A stretch of DNA of 64,000 nucleotides, taken from the NCBI GenBank assembly GCA_963978545.1, contig OZ021722.1:6033201-6097200 (forward strand), read 5' to 3'. Position numbers and translations under genes: made by a program. Origin of the DNA: Linyphia triangularis (taxonomy: Eukaryota > Arthropoda > Arachnida > Araneae > Linyphiidae). Below the pieces are notes generated by a model, which saw nothing but the letters and a program-made list of their open reading frames with translations, was not told the DNA's origin and made no database searches. Of this stretch, positions 1 to 9,870 are shown piece by piece (position 1 is the stretch's first letter; each line of letters begins with the position of its first letter).

Positions 1-536
1 TCACTATATTTTGTTTTACTTACAATACTGATACGAATTGTTGCCTATTTAAAACGTATTGATTCAATATTTAAGATGTTGCGAGAATAAATAGATCCAA
101 GATGTGTATTTATCTTTTGGATTAGAATTCTAGATAAACCAGACTTTTCGTAAAAATTATCTGCTGGAGCAGATAATTTTCTCCGGAGGTCAGTAGAAAG
201 TGTTTTATGGTTCCCACTTTTTCTTTTTTCAATTTTGCCGCCAAGTTGAATCGACGCAGGTTTTCAAAAATGGATTCCAAGTTAGAATGGAACCACACTG
301 GTTACCCAAAATCGCCAAATGAAAAGTGGGGACCGTAAGGTACATTTTAACCGTTCCGGGTGCTGTGGATAATAGAATTTCGATTACAAAACCTTCTTTT
401 GTATACAATTAAAACAAACCAGATTTGTTTAGATTTGGCAAATAACCATAACATATTTTATGTGAACGTTTTCCGGATATATGCCTATAAAAGCTGAGTA
501 CGGAGTTTTCCTTAAGAATATTAAGGTTTCTATGCT
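1..536. other. AT-rich sequence, nothing recognised
   Basis: No coding frame, RNA gene or recognised repeat is visible. The opening bases (about 15-75) resemble about 42755-42805, just before a family P element, so the left edge may be part of an older interspersed repeat. Confidence 0.4.
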
Positions 537-549
537 GAAAATTCACAAT

Positions 550-647
550 GGTTGGTTGGTTGTATTCAGATTATCTGGCGCCGTCAGCAACACGAGGGCT
601 ATAATGCGCCGAAACATTTGTCATTAGACAAAACACGGGACTCGAAC
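550..647 (-). repeat. SINE-1 copy, internally deleted
   Basis: This short copy of the tRNA-derived SINE lies on the minus strand. It keeps the GGTTGGTTGG tail and the TCTGGCGCCGTCAGCAACAC body, then jumps to the B-box region (cgggactcgaacccg), losing about 60 bp between them and the whole 5' head. It is flanked by a direct repeat, gaaaattcacaatg, at about 536-549 and 644-661, which looks like the target-site duplication. Confidence 0.9.
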
Positions 648-1654
648 CCGAAAATTCACAATGATTGAAAAACTTTAGCATATTCCGGATAAACTGGAAT
701 TTAACTTTTTATACTAATATATTCATTCAGGTTATGATTTACCGTATGTTGCCACTTCGGGACTTTTCAAAAAAGTCGCCAAATTGAAAATGAAGTCAAA
801 TGGCTGTGTCGCCCAATCCAAAATGGCTTCAAAACGCTATGTTACCAAATCTAAACGTTCACTGGGGTTGCCGGGTTGTATTCAGCGCCAAATCGTCAAC
901 TATCAAAAAGTCGCCAAGTGACATCGTATAGTAAATCTGGACCTATATCCATTTCCAATCAATGCAAATTCAGATATTACGAATTGAAAATCATTAAAAT
1001 AAAGAATACTGAACCTGCTTAACGTGTCTCGACATAAGCAGTTGGATAATGACGTGTCAAGTATTGTAGCTCTTCATAAATAATAAAGCGTTTTCAGTTT
1101 CATAGCACAATATCACTTTGCAGGATTTTTTTGATTATGCATCTGAAATATCTTTTTGCTAGGGCATATTTTACTTGCCTTACTTTGAGGCGAGCAAAGC
1201 GAACCAAAAAGGATTGCATAACAATCCAGAGGGTTGACGAGCGTTAGCGAGCTGAGGGCGGTGCCCCCTAGTATATAAAAAAATAAGTTTGTTTATCAGT
1301 AAGGCAATGTTTTAGAGTTTGAAAAGGCCCAACTTTTAGCCATTACGAAGTTTTCTCTGAAGTAAAAACAAATAATGTTATTTAACTAAAGATATATTTT
1401 TTTTTTGAGGGTGGGGTAAAATAGAAAATAAAACTTTCCATGTTGATCTTGAGCTTTCTATTTGCCCATCTTCTCGAGTAAACTAAGACAAAGTTATAAA
1501 GTACTTGCTTCTAATGGAAAGCGAGAGAGAGAGAGTTTATACAAAAACTTGTATTATTATTTTACTTTCCACATTTTTCTTTGTCTGACCCAAGAGTGTC
1601 TTGCGTAAAGGTGAATCCGAAATTTTTATAAAGTACCGGAAGCTAAATGCATAT
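648..1654. other. AT-rich spacer with one compact repeated motif
   Basis: No gene is visible. At 1170-1275 there is a GC-richer block containing gacgagcgttagcgagctg and gtgccccctagta. A diverged relative occurs at about 20160-20272. A short GA microsatellite sits at 1520-1534. Confidence 0.45.
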
Positions 1655-2278
1655 TAAGAGTAAGACTTAGTAAGGATCACTCCAAATAATCGCTGGCCGA
1701 CCAAACGGTATAGTGGTTAGCGTGCTAGCTTCTAGACCGCGAGGTTGCGGGTTCCGAGTCCCGTGTTAGGCATGGGTGTTTGTAAATGTATGTTGGCTTG
1801 TCTAATGACGAATGTTTCGGCGCATTATAGCCCTCGTGTTGCTGATGGCGCCAGATAATCTGAAAACAAACAACCAAATACTAGCTGTGTTAAAATCTTG
1901 CAGCCCAGCTCGTTTAGAAACTACTTGGTAGAAAACATTGGAATTCTGAGAGTAGGTACCAAAATGATCACTTAATGAAATGACATAAATTTAAAACTCT
2001 AAAATAGCGTCCAATATATATTTTATTTTATATTTGAAAACCTGACGCTCCCCTTGCAATAACCTTTTGCTTTTTTTTTTTAATTTCATTTATAAAATAA
2101 AATATATTAGACGCTATTTTCAAGTTTTGAATTTGTGTCACATTTCAATTAGTGGTCCTTTTCGTACCTACTCGCCAAACGTCAAGGTAATGTACAAAGT
2201 AGTTTCTAAATGAAATGGGGCTATAAGATTGAAACATAGCGAGTAATAGGGAATGATCCTTACTAGGACTTCCTCTTC
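1655..2278. mobile_element. Foldback element A, copy 1 (carries a SINE)
   Basis: The left end (aagagtaagacttagtaagg, 1657-1676) is the imperfect reverse complement of the right end (about 2251-2277), and the arms pair over much of their length. The arms share the block around tagaaactacttggtag on the left and gtacaaagtagtttcta on the right. A SINE-1 copy (1696-1875) is inserted in the left arm. A second copy is at about 47313-47998. There is no coding capacity, so this is a non-autonomous inverted-repeat element; its transposase source is unknown. Confidence 0.7.
1696..1875 (+). repeat. SINE-1 copy (tRNA-derived SINE)
   Basis: Representative copy. The head gccgaccaaacggtatagtg followed by gttagcgtgctagc is A-box-like, and gcgggttccgagtcccgtg at about 1748 is B-box-like; together they form a degenerate pol III tRNA promoter. 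A unique body follows (ttcggcgcattatagccctc, then gatggcgccagataatctg) and the tail is (AAC/AACC)n. It inserted into foldback element A. SINEs of this structure are copied by pol III and mobilised by a LINE reverse transcriptase. Confidence 0.93.
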
Positions 2279-2290
2279 AGCGTCCCAATA

Positions 2291-2952
2291 GACTGAGATG
2301 CGACTGCAATTTTTGGACCCCATCGAACATCATTCTGAATTTTTCATAGAAATCGGAGAAAAGTGAGTAGATTACGAATCCACTGGTCTGCCTTGGCAAA
2401 AATGGCCGAAACTGGTCAAAAATCAACTTTTAATAAGTTGAACTAAATCCAATTGCCAAATGCGCCATAACTTGCCAAATAATGAGCATTTTTTATTTTA
2501 TTTGGTAACCCTCACTCTTAAATTTTCAATTAAGAAGGTTGCAGACGATTCAAATGTCTGGCGACTGTCTAACTTGCATCTATTAAAAGCGAGCCAAGTT
2601 GGCAAAAGATATTACGTCACTTATGACGTAACTGATGTCGCCAATTTGGCTTACTTTTAAAAGATATAAGTTTTCCGAGCCAAAGATCAGAAATCGTTTG
2701 CGCTTTTTCTCATTGATAATCAAAATGAAGTGGGTTGCCAGACGAATAAGTTTGTTCTATTTTTGGCAAGTTATGACATATTTGGCAATCGGATTTTAGT
2801 TCAACTCATTCCAAGTCGATTATTGATCAGTTTCGGCCATTTTTGCCACGACAGACCAGTGGATTCCTAATCTACTCACTTTTCTCTAATTTCTATAAAA
2901 AATTCAGAATGATGTTCGATGGGGTCCAAAAATTGCAGTCGCCTTTCTGACT
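2291..2952. mobile_element. Foldback element B, copy 1 (about 660 bp)
   Basis: Nearly the entire element is one long inverted repeat: left arm from gcgactgcaatttttggacc (about 2300), right arm ending ggtccaaaaattgcagtcgc (about 2943). The centre is near tattacgtcacttatgacgt (about 2611-2630). It is flanked by TA on both sides (2289-2290 and 2952-2953), consistent with a TA target duplication. Other copies are at about 29970-30550 and 56651-57310. There is no protein frame beyond what the palindrome leaves open by chance. Confidence 0.8.
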
Positions 2953-2953
2953 A

Positions 2954-3789
2954 TAACTGACTCAATACTCAGTCAATACTTTTTCTCACACTTTCCACGA
3001 GGCTAGAGGACTGAAATTTGTAATGAATAATAAAACTTATCATTTAAAAAGCATTGAATTTTTTAATTTTTTTTTTTTTTTTAAATTTACTTTCTTATCT
3101 AAATTTACCAGAACTACTTGTGTAGTTAGTCCTACGACATGCTTTTCGAAAACGTTTACAAAATCGATTATCCGATTTTCGTTCGACCGAAACCTTGAGT
3201 AATCGAAATAATTCCAGAAGACAACTGAAAAATTTTGGACTTATTTTACGAAACTTTAGGTCTATTTCAATGAAGAATTACTTTACATAAAGTTAATTTA
3301 CAAAATAAACTAGGGGGGTGGAACATCGCACAACTGTTACAACATGAAAGGAAATTAGCGTGATTACATAGACTTACTGTAGAGTAGAGGGTAAATTTAT
3401 AACTTATTTCTAAAAATTTTGCAACTACAGCGCCATCTATTAACAGTATTTGTAACTAATTTTGAAATGTCTGTTTCAGATTTTCACAGCTTTCAAAATA
3501 ACTATACTTTTTCTTTCATTCAATAATCGATATTTGTTTTTGAGTTATTTACTTTTTAAAACCAGGGATTCCTGATTTTAAATGTGAATTTGTACTTCGG
3601 GATTGGACCCGAGCAACGCCGGGACATGCACCTAGTCATGTTTGAACTTGTAACTTATTGTCACACATCCTATCTTAAGCAATTGCTGAACAAAGAAGTT
3701 TCCAAAGTGGGTTATCGGAGTAAGAAATTATACTTTCTATGAAGCAAGGCATTTGAGTGCTATCGTTAGTCTTCATTCACAAATAGAGT
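2954..3789. other. AT-rich spacer with a family M terminus
   Basis: No gene is visible. At 3311-3344 lies the reverse complement of the family M terminus (gtggaacatcgcacaactg). The neighbourhood of 3590-3620 (gggattggacccgagcaacg) looks like the end of an old repeat. Confidence 0.4.
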
Positions 3790-3948
3790 CCTCTAACCTC
3801 GCAAGTCCAAAGGTGCTGGGTTTAAAGTTTGGGTTAGGCATGGATGTTCATTGTGATTTGGAATCCACGTTAAACTGTGTAGGTCCAGGTCTTATTAGCC
3901 GTCGTTGTAGATAAAGATAGATCGTTGAGCATACAAAGCAACCAATCA
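3790..3948 (+). repeat. SINE-2 copy (second tRNA-like SINE family)
   Basis: This degraded copy carries the family-2 body: ggttaggcatggatgttcat, then a diverged form of gattcggaattcacgttaag, then cttattagccgtcgttg. The B box is eroded (gctgggtttaaagtttgggt). The family is distinct from SINE-1 after the B box. Confidence 0.75.
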
Positions 3949-4077
3949 CAATTAGGCTCAGCCCCAGAAATTTGCATAAAGCGTTTAAAAATATTCAAAT
4001 TTGGTGTACGGGTTGGTTACTGAAATGTATCTGCCTTCAAAAGTCATGTTTTTCACTAAATGTTAAAAAACTTCTGT

Positions 4078-4252
4078 GCCGACCAAACGGTATAGTGGTT
4101 AGCTCGCTTGCTTCTAGACCGCGAGGTTGCGGGTTTCGAGTCCCGTGTTGGCATGGGTGTTTGTAAATGTATGTTGGCTTGTCTAATGACGAATGTTTCG
4201 GCGCATTATAGCCCTCGTGTTGCTGACGGCGCCAGATAATCTGAATACAACC
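4078..4252 (+). repeat. SINE-1 copy
   Basis: Near full length from gccgaccaaacgg to ctgaatacaacc. It is flanked by the direct repeat aaaaacttctg, giving a target-site duplication inside family M. Confidence 0.92.
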
Positions 4253-4582
4253 AAAAACTTCTGCAGCGATATTGATCAAAATCGCCGTGGTAATGCCTCT
4301 TACGGTATTCTAAACATCGCCACCTCCGAAATTCCCGTAAAAATGGTATAAAATTTAAAAACGAATGTCTTCAAAGCAGTATTCTCTTTCCTTGAGCTCG
4401 CTCATCAACGACTCTTTTTATCCTCTCCTCTGTTTCACTTACAAGAAAGAATAAGTTGAAAATTATTGAAAAGTATGTAGCCAAAATCGCCATTTTGGCG
4501 GGGATTTTTTTGAAGTCCCATATAAGTATTATCGAAACCCCATATGAGAATTATTCATCATCATTTTTCCTAAATGAATGAC

Positions 4583-4760
4583 GCCGACCAAACGGTATAG
4601 TGGTTAGCGTGCTAGCTTCTAGACCGCGAGGTTGAGGGTTCCGAGTCCCGTGTAAGGCATGGGTGTTTGTAAATGTATGTTGGCTTGTCTAATGACGAAT
4701 GTTTCGGCGCATTATAGCCCTCGTGTTGCTGACGGCACCAGATAATACGAAAACAACCAA
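4583..4760 (+). repeat. SINE-1 copy
   Basis: Near full length; the B-box region reads gagggttccgagtcccgtg. The direct repeat cctaaatgaatgacg on both sides is the target-site duplication, placing this insertion in the family M copy at 3985-4860. Confidence 0.93.
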
Positions 4761-4860
4761 CCTAAATGAATGACGAAATTATGAAAATGATAAGTAACAC
4801 CAATTCATGTCAGTATGATAGTGCAGTTGAAAGTTGTGCGATGTTCCACACCCCTTGTCA

Positions 4861-5317
4861 CTATTTGCTTCGATTTTACTTCAATACTTCATTTATATTT
4901 GTAACGTAAGAATTGTCATAATAATTTCAAAGGTCATTTATCATTTTTGAATTGCGCTTTTTTTTTGTTACGATCATTTTTTTATTTCTTTATACAAATT
5001 GATAAATGGTGTACAAATTTCTAAAGCTTAGATCTCCATTTCTGACATTTATTTTTGCACATTGTCTAATTTGTTTGAACATTGAAGTTAAAGAAGTGAA
5101 AAGTTCACAGATTTTTTGAATATTGGGAAAATGTGCAGGACATGAAAGAACTATAGAAGAAGAAAAGAAAAGAAAAAAAAAGAAGAAAAAAAAAAAGAGA
5201 GAAAAGTTAATTAAGTACGTTGATGAAAACCTAAGAAATCTTATATCTCCATCATAAGTAGAGTATAATTCTGATAAACTTTTTACGATTGTCATTCTTA
5301 GAAATCTTAAGGTGACT
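4861..5317. other. AT-rich, purine-rich spacer
   Basis: No gene is visible. A long A/G-rich run at about 5155-5210 (polypyrimidine on the minus strand) creates an open minus frame rich in Phe, which is low-complexity noise. Confidence 0.5.
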
Positions 5318-5557
5318 AATACTAAACTTCAACTTAACTAGACATCACTTAGACGATAGATCTTCACCGTGCTCATAGGTATTTAATCCATTTTGGCGGA
5401 GTGAAGACATAATTCTCGCCAAACCTTAGAGCCTTTTGTTCTGTTGTGGTTTGGCGAACATTATGCTTTCACGCCGCCAAAATGGATTAAATACCTATGA
5501 GCACTGTGACGATCTACCGTCTAAGTGATGTCTAGTTAAGTTGAAGTTTAGTATAGT
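5318..5557. mobile_element. Palindromic MITE C, copy 1
   Basis: About 240 bp folding into one hairpin: the left arm (actaaacttcaacttaacta) is matched by the right arm (tagttaagttgaagtttagt). The inner arms pair around cataggtatttaatcc and ggattaaatacctatg. Other copies are at 12789-13030, 47324-47560 and 58828-59074. The ends read CTATACTAAAC...GTTTAGTATAG next to TA in the better copies, implying TA target duplications of Tc1/mariner type. No protein is encoded. Confidence 0.88.
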
Positions 5558-5939
5558 AACCTTAAAATAAAAAATATCAATTTTGGGATTTTTTTTTTCT
5601 TTTTCTTTTGCCTTTCCAACGATGTATTACTTTAGTTCCTACTCGAATTAAAAGTATGTGATATTTTTTGCATTAAAAAAAACAACAAAAAAACGAAGAA
5701 AAAAAACCCGTCAATTATTAACAGTGTTTTATAACTGGTAGATATACCACTATTAATTGTTTTATGAATTTGCTGTAAACAACGTACAGATTAAACTGAG
5801 GTTAGAAATTCCCTTTTATTTTCATAACTATATTTTTAAAATACTAAATCCTTGTAAGAAATGAGTTTAAAAAAATTGTAAGAATGGTTAAAATTTAACA
5901 AAAAATCTAAAGATAATTTTTAACGAACTTTAACATCAA
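5558..5939. other. AT-rich spacer
   Basis: Poly-T and poly-A tracts; no gene or recognised repeat seen. Confidence 0.5.
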
Positions 5940-5944
5940 TACCT

Positions 5945-6105
5945 TGTGATAGCTATTTCGCATGCTAAAGTTGAAGAGTTCGAATCCCGGGTTTGGCATG
6001 GATGTTCGTTGTGGTTCGGAATTCACGTTAAGCTGTAGGTCCCAGCCTGATTAGCCGTCATTGAGCATAAAATAGTTCGTTGAGCGTTGAAAACCAACTA
6101 ACTCA
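5945..6105 (+). repeat. SINE-2 copy
   Basis: The B-box-like sequence agttcgaatcccgggtttgg is followed by the family-2 body (gcatggatgttcgttgtggt, attcacgttaagctg, gattagccgtcattg) and an aaccaactaact tail. This is one of the better-preserved family-2 copies. Confidence 0.85.
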
Positions 6106-6513
6106 CTTTTTATATCTATTAATTACGCCTGTATAAAAATTTCAAACTTATTTATTGAGAACTTTCTAAGAAATTGAACAGTATTGCTAAAATTAACAGT
6201 ACAGGTATAGGTCATTTAGTATAAATAGTATAGTTTTGACCCACGAACGGTCAAGGAAATGGGCGAAATTATACAGTTGTTTTCTCTGCAATAATTTTTA
6301 AATTGTATTTCTAATTGAAATAAATATTTTTTTTTAATTATTTTTTATTCATTTTTTTAGATAGATATTAAATTCTCATTCTAATAAAAATAATTTAAAA
6401 AAAAATATTTTATTTGAAATTTTATCTATAAATTTAAAAATGTTGTGTATTGCTGGAAAGACTGAGTATCAAATGACGCATATATACATGCATGACTGCC
6501 AATGGGTTAATAT
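6106..6513. other. AT-rich spacer with an old repeat at its right edge
   Basis: No gene is visible. The stretch 6440-6505 resembles about 44826-44885 (both contain atgttgtgtattnc and a gacgnatatatncatg motif), so the solo LTR landed in an older repeat. The sequence agtataaatagtatagtttt at about 6220 recurs at about 7238, just past the LTR. Confidence 0.45.
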
Positions 6514-7205
6514 TGTTGCGTCGATGGGTTCGAAAGATTTGAAGCCAAAGCAGATCAAAACTTGCAGAAATTTATTCCGATATAACTCTTCACAGATTCT
6601 CTTACAACTCCGAGCTTCTCGTTCTAGAAGACTCAATACAGCTCTTTCCACAACAATAAAGCTCAAACAGCAGTTAAGAAAAAACTTCACAACTGCTACA
6701 AATCACCGCAAAAGACAATGCAATACAGTTCGCTTTAGAACTACTCTGAATGCTCACTGAGAGACAGCTAACTCAGTATCTCAACTCAGTAATTCCAGTC
6801 AACTAACGGACTCAACTCACGGCCGGCCTTATATAGGAGTCAACACTTCGTGAATCTTCTAGAGATAGAAATTTTTAGGATTTTCCAGATCGTAGTCGAA
6901 AAGTCTTATACATGTACATGGGGATCGAAAATGTCGCCAAATGGTCGCCAAATTTGGCGACAAAAATTAGTCGCCAAAACCGTCGCCAATTTGGCGAGAT
7001 TACCATTACCATAATGTTAAATGGCCTGCTCTTTGTAAAACTCGCTTCCCAGCATTATCTCTTTAAAACTCGTTATCAAGGATTAAGAGACACATTGCAG
7101 GAAAACAAACTCTTGCACTGCCTTATGCGAAACGTGCATAAATCGTCCTTTTTACATAATTATTAATGCTACGAAATATTCACAAATATACAGAAATTCG
7201 TAACA
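6514..7205 (+). mobile_element. Solo LTR of a Gypsy-type retrotransposon, copy 1
   Basis: This 692-bp unit starts TGTTGCG and ends CGTAACA, so it has TG...CA ends with a short inverted repeat. It is flanked by a 4-bp direct repeat ATAT (6510-6513 and 7206-7209). Its near-twin is at 49655-50372, also flanked by ATAT. A TATA-like box (cttatatagga, about 6828-6838) follows a region of repeated ctcagta/actcagt motifs, as expected for an LTR promoter. No internal retroviral-type coding sequence is attached, so it is a solo LTR left by recombination. A 4-bp ATAT duplication is typical of several Ty3/Gypsy lineages. The strand is inferred from TATA orientation only. Confidence 0.85.
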
Positions 7206-7209
7206 ATAT

Positions 7210-7663
7210 AAATAGTATAGTTCGAAGGGTCCATTAGTATAAATAGTATAGTTTTGGTATGGTAATAGTGTTCCTAGCGTGGAGAAGGTTCTTAATTCAG
7301 CTAGTGGCATCATAATGAAAGCGCCATTTCAAAAATGTGGAAGGGGCAATATGCTCTAAGGCACGTGTTTTCCAACTTTTCGAAATTCTAAAGGGAACGT
7401 ATTTTAAATTTTTATTTCAAGGAATTGGGACTCTCAACGTGCTTCCTCTGCACCCAAATGTCACTTAGGCACGTTTCAGTTTGAATGAAGCCCCAATCGA
7501 TTGTTTGAATGTCGAGCTGAACGGGAAAAGGGTTTCGTGTTAATGAAATTGACGATGACACGCTAATTGCTGATGGCGAAAATTTGGAGTTCTCACTTAA
7601 ACAGCCAAAGTTACTCGTTAGAAGTTGAAAAATTAGATGTTTTGTTGTTGAAAGGACTTAAGT

Positions 7664-7699
<36 letters not shown>

Positions 7700-8219
7700 A
7701 ATAAATTAAATTTTAATTTCTATTAACCCATTAACGATGGTTGGTAAAAAAAAAATTGCCAATAGACATTTTAGTTTGTTTTTTTCTTTGCTAATAAATT
7801 GTGATTGTGGTTCCGCTTAGTGTTTTTAAGAAAATCTTAAAAATAATTTTACAAAAAATCTAAAAATTCAAAATATACTTTAAGTTATCTGAATAAACAA
7901 GATAAAAGCTAAAAAAAATTTTTTTTTTAAAATGACTTTTTATTCATTTCAAAGTCGTTTTTAATCGGTTAAGCAAATATATTATATGAAAAAATAAAAA
8001 AGGATAAAAATATATTCTTTTTTAACATTTTTTTTTTTTTACTAAAATCGTTTTTGTTTGTCCGTTTGTGGCGGGCAAAATATTCGGACGCCTAATGAAA
8101 TCGCTTGCTATCATCGAATAGCTCTGAAACTTAACAAATAAACTAGTTGTTAATGAAAATACATTCTAATTGAAGTTTTTGAGGACAAAAAAAAATTCTG
8201 TCAGTTAATTGTGATTGCA
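7210..8219. other. AT-rich spacer
   Basis: No gene is visible. It contains a poly-T run at about 7668-7695. The block around 8050-8130 (gcgggcaaaatattcggacg) is GC-richer and looks like a repeat end but was not matched elsewhere in the window. Confidence 0.4.
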
Positions 8220-8650
8220 CATTTCTACGAGAATCGCCACGCTTCTATCGCATTTCTATGGAAATTTGCCGGCGGGGGTGTTTAGAACACCTTAAGAGGC
8301 ACTATGACAACGATTTTTATGAAAATCGTCAGACCCGTTTTTTAGCAATCATTGGAAAACAAGATTTTTTCAGTTACCTTATGCGCATGCACGATTTTGA
8401 CAAAACCCTAAATGGTAAGTCTCATAGTCGCCACTAACGCGTGCACTAAATTTGAACATCTTAGGTTAATTTGCACGGGAGTTATGCTGACCACAGAGAC
8501 ACACACACACAGACAGACATTTTTCCTACATCACTTTTTTGAAATCAGATTGCTCTAAAATAAGGAAAAATGCAAAAAAAAAAAAAAAAAAAAAAAATGC
8601 TATACTTTCATTACCTTATGTATACATATGGGTGATTAAAAGTAAAAAAA
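8220..8650 (-). repeat. Family M repeat, copy 2 (partial)
   Basis: Minus-strand relative of family M: gtgtttagaacaccttaaga (about 8278), a block near gcgcatgcacgattttgac, ctatgaga-type sequence, and a cacacacacacagacagaca stretch, ending in the caatnacccatatgta-like terminus (about 8615-8640, reverse). The internal poly-A at 8574-8597 is an expanded A tract. Confidence 0.65.
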
Positions 8651-8797
8651 AAAAAACACTATATATTGGACAAACAACTAAACGGTAGTCTAAGATGACA
8701 AATTCACTTGAACCTGTCAAATCAAATGTCCCAGACAAAAGGTTAATTAATTTTTGAAATAATCAAAGCAGCAAATTTGTTGTTATTTAATTTCACC

Positions 8798-8985
8798 GCC
8801 GACCAAACGGTATAGTGGTTAGCGTGCTGGCTTCTAGACCACGAGGTGGCGGGTTCGAGTCCCGTGTTGGGCATGGGTGTTTGTAAATGTATGTTGGCTT
8901 GTCTAATGACGAAATGTTTCGGCGCATTATAGCCCTCGTGTTGCTGACGGCGCCAGATAATCTGAAAACAACCAACCAACCAACC
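8798..8985 (+). repeat. SINE-1 copy
   Basis: Full-length copy with an intact B box (gcgggttcgagtcccgtg) and an (ACCA)n tail at 8970-8985. No clear target-site duplication was seen. Confidence 0.93.
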
Positions 8986-9028
8986 TTAAAAATCTGCTTT
9001 TACACACATTTCTCTATTTGTCAACGCT

Positions 9029-9205
9029 AAGGTTGGTTGGTGTGCTCATCCACCTATACTTGTGAACTATAACGGCTAATCAGGGCCAGGACCTACAGAT
9101 TAACGTGAATTCCGAACCACAATGAACATCCCTGCCTAACCCGGGATTCGAACTCGACACTTTTGGCTTGTGAAGCCTTGATGGCCAAAAAGCCATCAGG
9201 TGAAT
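9029..9205 (-). repeat. SINE-2 copy
   Basis: Minus-strand family-2 copy: the ggttggttgg tail, gctaatcagggccaggacct, gtgaattccgaaccacaatg, catccctgcctaacccggga and the B-box complement gggattcgaactcg. Confidence 0.85.
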
Positions 9206-9239
9206 CTCTATCTGAGCTTACAATTGCTTAAATAAGCTG

Positions 9240-9870
9240 CATTTGCACATAAAAATCGGCGATTCATGTAAACGATTTTTATAGTAAAAATTGGGATTAG
9301 TGTTGTTTTTTTTAAATCTTTTATATTATCTTCGATTTTGTGTGTATGGGTGGCTCTGTATGTCGATGACGGGCAAATCTGCAGAGCCTAATTAATCCCC
9401 TTGAAGTCATCCAATCGGACTGAAACTTGGTAGATAGATTGGATGTCGAGGACGATGCATTCTATGAAATATTTGGGCTGTAACTGTCACTAAAAGGTCG
9501 CTTTTATTGAATACTAATAAACCAACTTGGCGTCATCCAATCGCGCTGATAGCCGATCATTGATGAAATACTTTCCAGTTGCCAAAATTGTTTTAATAAA
9601 TAAATGTTAAAATTGTTTTAATTAGAATTAAAACAGAAAAGCCTTTTTGATGTGAGTGGATAAATTCTCGTTCATTTTTAATAAATAAAGTTTGAAACGT
9701 AGTTTGCAACAAATTTTGCTGATAGAAATGTTTTTCTATATTTAAAATTAGTTGCCAATACCAAGCATACGCTGTTTACAGAATGCTATGCTAATGAACA
9801 TAAAAATTGGCAATGCATATAAAGGATATATATATATAACTTTGTTTTGATGGGTTACATTATTTCGTTT
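9240..9870 (+). repeat. Family N repeat, copy 1
   Basis: An interspersed repeat of about 600 bp shared with 20985-21515 (opposite strand) and, for its end only, with 61019-61075. Landmarks are cttttatattatcttcgatt, two internal occurrences of cgtcatccaatcg, actaataaaccaacttggcg, and aaaaattggcaatgcatata near the end. It has no open coding frame, and the class is not known. Confidence 0.7.

Larger units (their letters stand above)
3985..4860 (+). repeat. Family M repeat, copy 1 (with two SINEs)
   Basis: The copy shares long stretches with those at 35690-36580, 37930-41065, 49000-50450, 53525-55215 and 59870-60400. Landmarks are ttcaaatttggtgtacgggt at the left, the block around gtgttctaaacatcnccacc, a block around tatcgccaaaatcgccattttgg, and the right terminus gaaagttgtgcgatgttcca (4831-4850). 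There is no coding capacity. The class is unknown; it may be a non-autonomous DNA element or Helitron-like. SINE-1 copies at 4078 and 4583 inserted into it. Confidence 0.75.

Noticed and set aside
4990..5295. Minus-strand frame with a Phe-rich, membrane-like segment
   Set aside because: The hydrophobic run is the translation of an A/G-rich low-complexity tract.
8798..8875. Possible functional tRNA gene at the heads of the gccgaccaaacgg copies
   Set aside because: The A- and B-box-like blocks are present but the acceptor and anticodon stems do not pair properly, and each copy continues into the same non-tRNA body and AACC tail; these are SINE heads.
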